Positions 15,662 to 22,374 of a stretch of DNA of 22,530 nucleotides are shown in pieces; position 1 is the first letter of the stretch; every line of letters begins with the position of its first letter. The DNA is taken from IMG/VR virus record IMGVR_UViG_3300025769_000922, positions 1 through 22,530 of that record. The stretch is one strand, 5' to 3'. The notes under the pieces are model-generated. The model was not told the origin of the DNA, ran no database searches, and saw only the letters and a list, made by a program, of their open reading frames with translations. Position numbers and translations under genes: made by a program. The DNA comes from a virus.

Positions 15662-17107
15662 ATGGCAGAAGGTGTAGATTTACTAGCAGCATTATTTGGC
15701 TCTCAGTATAAGCCAATAGAAACACCATATGGCATAGCAGCCAGTGGAATAGCTAGCGCTTTACCGGCTGCAGTAGATCCCTACGGTAACAACTGGGAAA
15801 ACTTCGGAACGGTGCTAGGAGGAGCGCTTCTCTCGGGGCTTCTCGGCTATCAAGCAAGAAAGCAAGCTGATGAGAGAAATATAGCTCAGAGCCGAGCGAT
15901 AACGGAAATGCTTGCTGGGGGCATGACCTCCGAGCGCAGAGCGCAGCTCCTCGAGGAGCAGCCAAGATTAGCAAAAGTATTTGGCCAACTAGACCTGCAA
16001 AACTATCTCTCACAAATGGAGGCAAAGAGAACGGCAAGAGCTGCAGATGTAGAAGCTCAGAGACAGTCTCAGTTAGAAAAAGCAAAAGACCTTGGCTTAA
16101 CATATGAAGATGTAAAAGCAGGTAAGATTCCTACAGGGGTGGCAGGGTATGGTACAAAAGCTGAAAACATATTAGACGGCAAAAGAAAAAGCTTCCAAGG
16201 TAAGAGCATATTTAATGCGGTACAAAACTCAGAAGAGATCATAAAACGAATAGCTCCAGCGGTCTTTAATCAGCAAGCTATGAGTAGTAGAGATTTTGTC
16301 GTGGCAGCGGTACAGATTTTGGAGCCAGGGCTGGCGGTTCGTGAGGGCGATGAGGTTGCGGTTAAGTCGGCGGCTGGTAAGTTAAATCTTGAGTACAACA
16401 AATTAAAAAACATAATGACCGGCGAGGGAGAGCTTAGCTTACAGAATCGAACGCAGATTATGGATCTAGTGGAAAGAGCATACAACGGACGGCAAGAGAC
16501 TTTTAATAATATGCTAGAGTCGGCTGCGAAGGATGCTGCTAAGTCAATTAACCGAGATTCGGAAGATGTACTAGCGGATATTAAGTCACGTTTTGCCGGT
16601 GGTCTTGGCCGTGAGAGTTATGATCAAATGGTTAATGAAAGAGGGGTCATTCCTGGAGCGGAGCTTCCAAGCGGCTTTGATTTTGCAGGCGCTATTCGGG
16701 GCATTGCGAGGAGAGAGATACCTGCTGATACGTTTTTTGATAGGATTAGAAGTCAATTCGGACAGCAAGAGCAAAGAGTAGCAGAAGCAGTAGCCACAAC
16801 TCCAGAGGCGGTAGCTCCCGAGCGTGGTAGTGCTTTGGCAAGTGCTCTAGCTCCTACTCCTGAAGCTGCAGCGATAAGCAAGAGGGCTATTCCTACTGCT
16901 ACGCCAGCTATAGCGGGTATGCAAGAAGAGCAAGTAGTTAGCGATACGGAACAAAGAAAAGCTCCTCAAATGGTAGCGCCAACAGCCGGCGGTAGCATGG
17001 ATGCAGTAAAAGCTAGAATTGCAGAGTTAGTAGCAAAAGGTATTGCTAATTTGACTCAAGAGGAGCTGATAGAAATTAGAGAATACCGAAGGATGGCGGG
17101 GTTATAG
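15662..17107 (+). CDS. Internal virion / DNA-ejection protein (putative), 481 aa
   Basis: Begins four bases after the previous stop. A hydrophobic Gly-rich segment (residues about 44-62, FGTVLGGALLSGLLGYQ) is followed directly by a charged coiled coil (KQADERNIAQSRA; EAKRTARAADVEAQRQSQLEKA), an arrangement often seen in podovirus ejection proteins. Residues 160-330 are helical and soluble. Residues about 370-450 form an Ala/Pro/Thr/Glu-rich linker (EAVATTPEAVAPERGSALAS), and the final helix is LTQEELIEIREYRRMAGL. There is no catalytic motif. Its place between the Gln-rich protein and the transglycosylase-bearing protein supports a role in the trans-envelope ejection channel. The stop abuts the next ATG. 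Confidence 0.65.
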   Translation: MAEGVDLLAALFGSQYKPIETPYGIAASGIASALPAAVDPYGNNWENFGTVLGGALLSGLLGYQARKQADERNIAQSRAITEMLAGGMTSERRAQLLEEQPRLAKVFGQLDLQNYLSQMEAKRTARAADVEAQRQSQLEKAKDLGLTYEDVKAGKIPTGVAGYGTKAENILDGKRKSFQGKSIFNAVQNSEEIIKRIAPAVFNQQAMSSRDFVVAAVQILEPGLAVREGDEVAVKSAAGKLNLEYNKLKNIMTGEGELSLQNRTQIMDLVERAYNGRQETFNNMLESAAKDAAKSINRDSEDVLADIKSRFAGGLGRESYDQMVNERGVIPGAELPSGFDFAGAIRGIARREIPADTFFDRIRSQFGQQEQRVAEAVATTPEAVAPERGSALASALAPTPEAAAISKRAIPTATPAIAGMQEEQVVSDTEQRKAPQMVAPTAGGSMDAVKARIAELVAKGIANLTQEELIEIREYRRMAGL

Positions 17108-19291
17108 ATGGCTTTTGATGAAGATACCTTAGCGATGTTAGAAAGCTTTGGGGATGTATCTAAGTACATTCAGCCGGAGGGTTTATCAGCGGGCGAGGTC
17201 GGAACAGGTTTGGCTCGATCCGTTGCTGCTGGCCCTACCTTTGGTTTATCGCAACAACTAGAAGCAGGTATTAGAGCGCCGTTTACAGAAAAAAGCTATG
17301 CCGAGGAATTAGCTGGCATAAGACAATCTCAGCGAGCTTTTGAGGAAGAGTACCCTGTAGCGGCGCTGGGTACAGAATTAGCTTCTGGTTTGCTCTTAAA
17401 TCCTTTAGGAGCTCTAGGAGCCGTTGGTAAGGGTGGTGTAGCGGTACGAAAAGCAACTTCGGCGGCTCCACAAATACAAAAGCTTTTGGCAGCCGAAAGG
17501 ATAGCTAAGCCAGCGGCGGCCGTTGGCAGGTTTATAGAGTCAAAGCCATTTGCAGCAGGTGCTACTAAGTTACTAGCTAGACCGTCGGTACAAACAGCGC
17601 TAGAGAGTTATATCCGAACGGAAGGAACAGGGAGCGACAAGCTTAAAGCAGCAGTTATAGGTGGTGCAACTGGCGGCATAGCGTCGTATGGAGGTACACA
17701 GCTAGGCAGAGCGCTTTCAGCGGCCGGAAGGCAGTCGGATAGGTTACTTCTCTCTAGCTTTGACGTAACAGGAGCAGATGTTAAGCGACTCTTAAAAAAA
17801 CAAGAATCGGTAGGTTTTGTTCCCGCAAGTATAGACGAGATGGGCTTGCCGAAAACTATTCGAGAGTTTGAAAACCTCGGTAAGATAAAGCAAAAGGCAG
17901 ATAAGTTAGAGAATGTTACTAGCTTAAATGATTACGCTAAAGAGCTTGGCGGTGAAATTCAAGGAGTTCTTGAGGAGTTCAATCCTAAGCTAAAACCATT
18001 CCCTGATTTTACTGATGAGCATGCTAAGCGCTATATAAACTCCATAAGCGGTAAGGGAAGAGAGAAAGCCATAGAAATGATTTACGCCGAGCGGGACGCT
18101 ATCATAAGCCAGATGAGAAGAGGCGGCGATCTTCTTGATCTGCAAGAGGCAAAGATAGGGCTTAACTATACCTTTGACAATTCACCACTAAGACCAACGG
18201 TACAGAAGGTAGTACGACAAGATCTAAGACAAGAGATAGAAGACCGTTTAGCGAAAGGGGCGGAGCTTGGCAAGCTACCTGAAACAGCGCCAGAGATAGT
18301 CAAAGGGCTAAATACTCAGTTTGGAAAAGCAGCGGAGCTTAGAGATATATTTAGGACTAGGATGGGTTCCGAGCTAGGCGGCGATATTATAGAAGACGGT
18401 TTCTTGAGCATGAGAACAACAGGAGGGGCTGGTACTGCTATCCAAGCTTCAACTCAGAGCGGTAATCCTATACCCGCTTTAATCGGCGGAGCTATGACCT
18501 TAGCAAGAATACCTGAAGCCAAAAGAGAGCTAGCTGATGTATTTGCAGATCCGGCGCTTAAAAAGTATGCGCCGGCGATTGGTCAGATCCTAGAAGCTGC
18601 TCCTCAGACGCTAGGCAGAGCTGGCGAGAGATTCTATCAGCAAACATTTGAGGAAGTACCGCAAGCTAAGAAAGAACGAGAGGAGCGAGGGCGTATGATT
18701 AGCGACGCTTTAGCAGTAGCAGCAGGGCAAGAGGTTAAGAAAGATGCGCTCCAAGAGCTGCTCGATGCGGTTAAAAAGCGCCAACCAACAGAAACAAAAG
18801 AGACACCGGCTAGCTATAAGCCATTGACTGCAGGCGCTACAAAACAGCAAAAGATAGAGCGCTTTACTCAAGAAGATCCAATCATTCAAAGCATGATCTA
18901 TCAGGAAAGTAAGGGGAAAATAAAAGCTAAAAGCGCTAAAGGAGCTGGCGGTTTAATGCAGTTAATGGCTGCTACAGCAAAGGAATTAGGGATCAAAGAT
19001 AGGTTTGATCCAGAACAAAGCATCGACGGCGGCACCAGATATTATAAGCAAATGAAAGACAAGTTTGATGATGAGGAGTTAGCTTTAGCTGCTTATAACT
19101 GGGGGCCAGGTAGTGTACAAAAAGCGCTCAACAAGCTTAAAAAACAAGGTAGAGATCAGACTTGGGCAAATATCGTCAGATATACAGGCGCTCCAGATGA
19201 GACTTTACGGTATGTTAGAGAAGTTATAGCGAGAAGGGATAAGATAGCTGCTAATGCTGCAAGCTGGTGGGATAAGAATCTAAGAGGGTAA
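17108..19291 (+). CDS. Ejection protein with C-terminal lytic transglycosylase (SLT) domain, 727 aa
   Basis: Residues 1-100 carry a pattern common in phage ejection proteins: GLARSVAAGPTFGLSQQLEA, RAPFTEKSYAEELAGIRQSQ, AFEEEYPVAALGTELASGLL. A Gly/Ala-rich membrane-prone stretch follows (LNPLGALGAVGKGGVA), then a long helical middle. The C-terminus (about 590-727) is a lytic transglycosylase: catalytic Glu600 in IYQESKG, the GAGGLMQLM loop at 612-620, and AAYNWGPG at 661-668. It would cleave the glycan beta-1,4 bond during DNA entry, opening the cell wall locally. T7 gp16 has this domain at its N-terminus; here it is at the opposite end. It precedes the tail fibre, as T7 gene 16 precedes 17. 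Confidence 0.85.
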   Translation: MAFDEDTLAMLESFGDVSKYIQPEGLSAGEVGTGLARSVAAGPTFGLSQQLEAGIRAPFTEKSYAEELAGIRQSQRAFEEEYPVAALGTELASGLLLNPLGALGAVGKGGVAVRKATSAAPQIQKLLAAERIAKPAAAVGRFIESKPFAAGATKLLARPSVQTALESYIRTEGTGSDKLKAAVIGGATGGIASYGGTQLGRALSAAGRQSDRLLLSSFDVTGADVKRLLKKQESVGFVPASIDEMGLPKTIREFENLGKIKQKADKLENVTSLNDYAKELGGEIQGVLEEFNPKLKPFPDFTDEHAKRYINSISGKGREKAIEMIYAERDAIISQMRRGGDLLDLQEAKIGLNYTFDNSPLRPTVQKVVRQDLRQEIEDRLAKGAELGKLPETAPEIVKGLNTQFGKAAELRDIFRTRMGSELGGDIIEDGFLSMRTTGGAGTAIQASTQSGNPIPALIGGAMTLARIPEAKRELADVFADPALKKYAPAIGQILEAAPQTLGRAGERFYQQTFEEVPQAKKEREERGRMISDALAVAAGQEVKKDALQELLDAVKKRQPTETKETPASYKPLTAGATKQQKIERFTQEDPIIQSMIYQESKGKIKAKSAKGAGGLMQLMAATAKELGIKDRFDPEQSIDGGTRYYKQMKDKFDDEELALAAYNWGPGSVQKALNKLKKQGRDQTWANIVRYTGAPDETLRYVREVIARRDKIAANAASWWDKNLRG

Positions 19292-19294
19292 GAT

Positions 19295-20230
19295 ATGGTT
19301 TGGAGCGGTGGAACATTTACAAGAATAGACGGTACAACTGGCTTTCAAGATGATGAGGCGGCCGGAACAGGTATAGAGAGTGGTATTATGGATACTGCTT
19401 TTAATGACCTTGCTACAGCGGGAATCAACGAGACGATAAACAAAGGTGGGCAAAACTCTCCGACTGCAAATCTTCCGATGGGCGGCTTTAAGCATACAGG
19501 TGTAGCTAATGCGACGGCTAGCGATCAATATATTTCATATGGTCAACTGCTAGATGTTTCAAAAGCCGTAACCTCAACCGGAACAGAGCCAGCTTATGAG
19601 GTTACTCTTACACCAACTCCAAGTGCATATTTTACTGGCATGACTTTCGATTTTTTATGCCATGCGTTGATGAGCGCAGATAGCGGTGGTACATTAAACG
19701 TGAATAGTTTGGGTGCAAAAGATATTTATATTGAGTTTAGTTCAAGTGGTGGTACAACACGACGAAGGCCAGCAAAAGGCGAGTTATGTTCGGGACAAGC
19801 ATATCGAGTTACTTACAACGGCACCGAGTTTATTTTGCATAACCCTACCTTTTCCTCGACGCAGATAGATTTTACTCCAACCTGGGGCTCCGCATCGGGA
19901 ACAATTTCGCTAATAACAAATACTGATACCAACTATCGTTATTTGTCCGCCTCGACAATTAAGTTTACTAGTTATTGCACGTTAAGTTTAGCAGGCGCAG
20001 CGTCGCAATATATTGCGATACAGCTCCCTTTTACGGCCGATAACGGAGAGGATCAAACTATTTGTCCAGCAATGTTGAGAAATATTGGCGGATCGAGCTT
20101 AGTCGGCATGATTGGAATATTTGGAAACGGAGGTACTGAGTTACGAATATTTAACACCGATTACAGTTTGATACCGATTGATACTAATTTTTTCGCAAAT
20201 ATAGATGTAATTTATAATATTGAGAGTTAG
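19295..20230 (+). CDS. Tail fibre / receptor-binding protein, 311 aa
   Basis: GAGGGTAAG precedes the ATG. The N-terminus (about 1-88) is a familiar tail fibre attachment start: WSGGTFTRIDGTTGFQDDEA, GIESGIMDTAFNDLATAGIN, then GGQNSPTANLPMGGFKHTGV and ASDQYISYGQL. The C-terminal two thirds is all-beta (YFTGMTFDFLCHALM, YRVTYNGTEFILHN, TDNGE-like strands, RIFNTDYSLIPI) and probably binds the host receptor. Length is short for a fibre, so a compact spike or tip is likely. From about 19620 onward CTA Leu codons are nearly absent and TTG/TTA dominate, unlike most flanking genes, suggesting domain exchange. It attaches to the short tail and determines host range. Confidence 0.8.
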   Translation: MVWSGGTFTRIDGTTGFQDDEAAGTGIESGIMDTAFNDLATAGINETINKGGQNSPTANLPMGGFKHTGVANATASDQYISYGQLLDVSKAVTSTGTEPAYEVTLTPTPSAYFTGMTFDFLCHALMSADSGGTLNVNSLGAKDIYIEFSSSGGTTRRRPAKGELCSGQAYRVTYNGTEFILHNPTFSSTQIDFTPTWGSASGTISLITNTDTNYRYLSASTIKFTSYCTLSLAGAASQYIAIQLPFTADNGEDQTICPAMLRNIGGSSLVGMIGIFGNGGTELRIFNTDYSLIPIDTNFFANIDVIYNIES

Positions 20231-20231
20231 C

Positions 20232-20636
20232 GTGAAGCCGTTAATCTTACAGCGGTGTTTGCAATATCCTACCAGTACTTTTGGCATACTTGTGGTTAAT
20301 GACGAGCCAAAGTTTGTTACGATAGAAAAACCGTGGCTAAATAACGAGCGTAACATTAGCTGTATTCCGATCGGGCGTTATGTTGTAAGACCGCACGACT
20401 CTCCTACTTTTGGCAAAACTCTTTTAGTCGAAGGAGTAAAAGATAGAGACCATATTTTAATCCATGCCGGCAATACCTCAGCAGATACTAAGGGCTGCAT
20501 CCTTATTGGTACGGAGTTCGGTGGCTTAAATGGTATGCGAGCGATACTAAAGAGTAGAGTAGCGCTTAGAAAGCTTCTTAGTATAATTGAGGAGCCAACA
20601 GAGTTTATAGTGCGAGTGGGCTTTACTTATGGCTGA
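20232..20636 (+). CDS. DUF5675 family protein, possible murein-active lysis factor, 134 aa
   Basis: I choose GTG 20232 (two bases after the fibre stop) because the family starts close to the strand PLILQRC; a TTG at 20220 would add four residues. Motifs match the DUF5675 pattern: STFGILVVNDEPKFVTIEKP (14-33), NNERNISCIPIGRY (37-50), SPTFG, then DHILIHAGNTSADTKGCILI (73-92). Histidine 78 with the Gly-Cys pair at 88-89 resembles the His/Cys arrangement of L,D-transpeptidase-like domains, which suggests a peptidoglycan target. The catalytic role is unproven for this family. It opens the cassette between tail fibre and holin. Overlaps the next gene by eight bases. Confidence 0.75.
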   Translation: MKPLILQRCLQYPTSTFGILVVNDEPKFVTIEKPWLNNERNISCIPIGRYVVRPHDSPTFGKTLLVEGVKDRDHILIHAGNTSADTKGCILIGTEFGGLNGMRAILKSRVALRKLLSIIEEPTEFIVRVGFTYG

Positions 20637-20862
20637 TATAGATAAGTTTCAGTATTGGTTTGATATTGTGGTAAAGGGCGCTATAGGCGGTCTTATTGCT
20701 TTAATGGGCTGGGATTATCGCGGTGTTAAGTCTCATTTAGAAGACCTCCAGCAAGCCAGGTATCACGTTCAAAGCGACGTTTCTGTAGTACAAACGGAGC
20801 TAAGGTACATTAAACAACAAGTAGATAAGATTGATTCTAAGATAGATAAACTAGTTAAGTGA
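20629..20862 (+). CDS. Small TM plus coiled-coil protein, holin/XhlA-like or inner spanin-like, 77 aa
   Basis: Residues about 12-29 (DIVVKGAIGGLIALMGW) form one membrane segment; residues about 35-77 form a charged coiled coil (VVQTELRYIKQQVDKIDSKI). This TM-then-coil layout is seen in small phage lysis-region proteins that are often called holin-like or XhlA-like, although in XhlA the TM is C-terminal. An inner-membrane spanin also combines one N-terminal TM with a coiled periplasmic part, so that is a second possibility. GTGA overlap with the next gene couples translation. The position among lysis genes supports membrane action; the exact role is uncertain. Confidence 0.65.
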   Translation: MADIDKFQYWFDIVVKGAIGGLIALMGWDYRGVKSHLEDLQQARYHVQSDVSVVQTELRYIKQQVDKIDSKIDKLVK

Positions 20863-21680
20863 GATGGTTTTTTTTACTACTACTGCTCCCCAGGTTAGCC
20901 GACGCCGATGCGGGGTTGTCATATCTTGGGTTGTGCTCACCGGAGTGGAATTGCAAGGCAACGATTAAAAGCTTTGATAGTGTAGATACCATTTACACTG
21001 GCTGGCTTGAGAATACGTTTGCAAAAGGTTGTAGGTGCGGTGAGAGGTTATTGAGACAAGAAAAGCCGGTAGTGCTTAGAGTACATTTAACCAACTCTCC
21101 TTGCCTCAGGAACGGAAGATGCGGTAGTTATGAGGTGTTCGCTGGTGAGACTGTAAAGACAGCCAGCAGAAAGATTGTTAAAAGAAATAGGCGATTACTA
21201 ACTAAGTATAGAAGGGTAGTAAAGCGCTTTAAGAGGAGGTTAGACAATGCCACAGCGCCGGTATCTTGCTACGTTAGTCCGTGTTTGGAATGTGATTTGT
21301 CAGGAGCCGCTCGGCGCTTGTTGCATAATTATACAGCTCGGTTACTTCCTAATTGTGCTTTGGTTGATAGCGTTTATCGTCGGCGGTGTCTAAAGAATAC
21401 AATCTGCGAGAAACACGGTTCTACTCCTAGTTTTAAGGATGATAACTGCATAGCAGACCTAGACGGAGAAGACGGTAGAGTAACTAACCTAGCGGTTTTT
21501 AAGGATTATACTAAGCAATGCTTATTTAGGCATTACTGGGAGCCGATGTATAACTGTATCAGAAGGGGTTATTTTGTAGACCCAAGGAAAAGAGACTGTA
21601 AGTATAGTAGCAGGGAGATTATTAAGAAAGGAGGAGTGTTATGTCACTTATCATTCAATCAATCGTGCGACACGTTATAA
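20859..21680 (+). CDS. Sec-exported cysteine-rich protein of unknown function in lysis cassette, 273 aa
   Basis: GTG start in a GTGA overlap. Residues 1-18 are a signal peptide (MRWFFLLLLLPRLADADA) with a likely cut after an Ala and no lipobox Cys. The mature chain has 18 cysteines, implying disulfides and folding in the periplasm or outside. Characteristic segments: SYLGLCSPEWNCKATIKSFD, TGWLENTFAKGCRCGERLL, VLRVHLTNSPCLRNGRCGSY, YVSPCLECDLSGAARRLL, HYWEPMYNCIRRGYFVDP. I recall similar sequences only from uncharacterised environmental phage proteins. Alternating strands and helices with acidic residues near strand ends would fit a TIM-barrel hydrolase, but no catalytic motif is established. 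Its 3' end overlaps the holin gene by 40 bases. Candidates: novel endolysin, secreted glycosidase, or envelope modifier. Confidence 0.8.
   Translation: MRWFFLLLLLPRLADADAGLSYLGLCSPEWNCKATIKSFDSVDTIYTGWLENTFAKGCRCGERLLRQEKPVVLRVHLTNSPCLRNGRCGSYEVFAGETVKTASRKIVKRNRRLLTKYRRVVKRFKRRLDNATAPVSCYVSPCLECDLSGAARRLLHNYTARLLPNCALVDSVYRRRCLKNTICEKHGSTPSFKDDNCIADLDGEDGRVTNLAVFKDYTKQCLFRHYWEPMYNCIRRGYFVDPRKRDCKYSSREIIKKGGVLCHLSFNQSCDTL
21628..21634 (+). promoter_or_regulatory. Strong Shine-Dalgarno site for the holin
   Basis: AAGGAGG lies six bases before ATG 21641, inside the 3' end of the cysteine-rich gene. It decides the start within a 40-base overlap and predicts efficient, independent translation of the holin. 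Confidence 0.8.
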
Positions 21681-21823
21681 CGCTAGCAGCCGGAGCTTTA
21701 CTTTCAATCGGAGTAACGCAACAGCAGACTGATGATCTAGCAAAGACTGTAACGCCGATAGCGGAAGCTGCAGTGCTTTATGGCATTGCTCAAGTTTGGT
21801 CGATTAAAGAAAAGAAGCGCTAG
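21641..21823 (+). CDS. Holin, Pam3-gp28-like, 60 aa
   Basis: Small protein with two predicted hydrophobic segments (about 4-24, IIQSIVRHVITLAAGALLSIG; about 38-54, PIAEAAVLYGIAQVWSI) joined by a short polar loop (TQQQTDDLAKT), ending in the basic tail KEKKR. This is the layout of Pam3-gp28-type putative phage holins, which begin with a similar IQSIIRH-like helix and end in a Trp followed by Lys-rich residues. It would accumulate in the inner membrane and time lysis. Its stop codon overlaps the stop of the opposite-strand gene within the tetranucleotide CTAG. It is the last gene of the late operon in view. Confidence 0.8.
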   Translation: MSLIIQSIVRHVITLAAGALLSIGVTQQQTDDLAKTVTPIAEAAVLYGIAQVWSIKEKKR

Positions 21824-22374
21824 TTTCTATTTCGTGTAAGCCGTTGTCTAAAGTTTAGCGGCGGCTTTACATAATCATCTAAATCAACGTCATCCACTGC
21901 TATCGGTGTGACTATCTTTCCTGTTTCCTTTTCATAGATCGGTAAAAACTCAGCCACAATGGGCACAGCAGCATACATGCTGATATTCTTATCGTGAGTA
22001 GTTTGAATTAGCTCTCTAGCTTTATCTATTGCTTCCTCCCATTCTGCAGGAATCGCTATTTCCCAGATTAGTTGAGCGTTAAATAAGAGTGGCTCAGGTT
22101 CAAAAAGAAAGGATCTTAGGTATCTATAGTTTCGCATCACATCGTTAAAAGATCTAAGTTTCCATTTAGAGTGACCAGATTTTTTAAGAGCGCTGGTACG
22201 CCGGCAGATAAAGTCTCCGAATTGACAGTAATCGTAGATAGCTCTCTCTAGCACAGCTAACCATAGGTGCATCTCGGGAGTAGTGCTTACCTTAGCTTCG
22301 GATAGGGTTTTATACTTAGACTGCTTTGATTCCCTCGGATCTCCATGCTTAAAAAAGTTATAGCTATATTTCAT
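21820..22374 (-). CDS. Hypothetical phage protein, probable non-structural gene, 184 aa
   Basis: Encoded opposite to the late genes, with its start 11 bases inside the end of the VRR-NUC gene. Features in order: basic N-terminus (MKYSYNFFKHGDPRESKQSK), a helix HLWLAVLERAIYDYCQFGDF (about 36-55), a basic segment (TSALKKSGHSKWKLRSF), RYLRSFLFEPEPLLFNAQ, a helix (EEAIDKARELIQTT), and a C-terminal acidic part (AVDDVDLDDYVKP) ending basic. The stretch 'L.LAVLERAI.D' followed by 'LRSFLF......F....IWE.' is reminiscent of small phage proteins thought to be regulators, but the match is weak and I assign no function. No good Shine-Dalgarno is seen before ATG 22374, so coupling to the upstream gene is likely. 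Confidence 0.75.
   Translation of the reverse strand: MKYSYNFFKHGDPRESKQSKYKTLSEAKVSTTPEMHLWLAVLERAIYDYCQFGDFICRRTSALKKSGHSKWKLRSFNDVMRNYRYLRSFLFEPEPLLFNAQLIWEIAIPAEWEEAIDKARELIQTTHDKNISMYAAVPIVAEFLPIYEKETGKIVTPIAVDDVDLDDYVKPPLNFRQRLTRNRN

Noticed and set aside
20859-21680. Cysteine-rich protein as an outer-membrane spanin lipoprotein
   Set aside because: There is no lipobox cysteine at the signal cleavage site, and the protein is far larger and more disulfide-rich than Rz1-type spanins.
21836-21870. Inverted repeat GTAAGCCG...CGGCTTTAC as a bidirectional terminator
   Set aside because: The stem is short with a bulge and long loop, it lies in coding sequence, and no T run follows on either strand.
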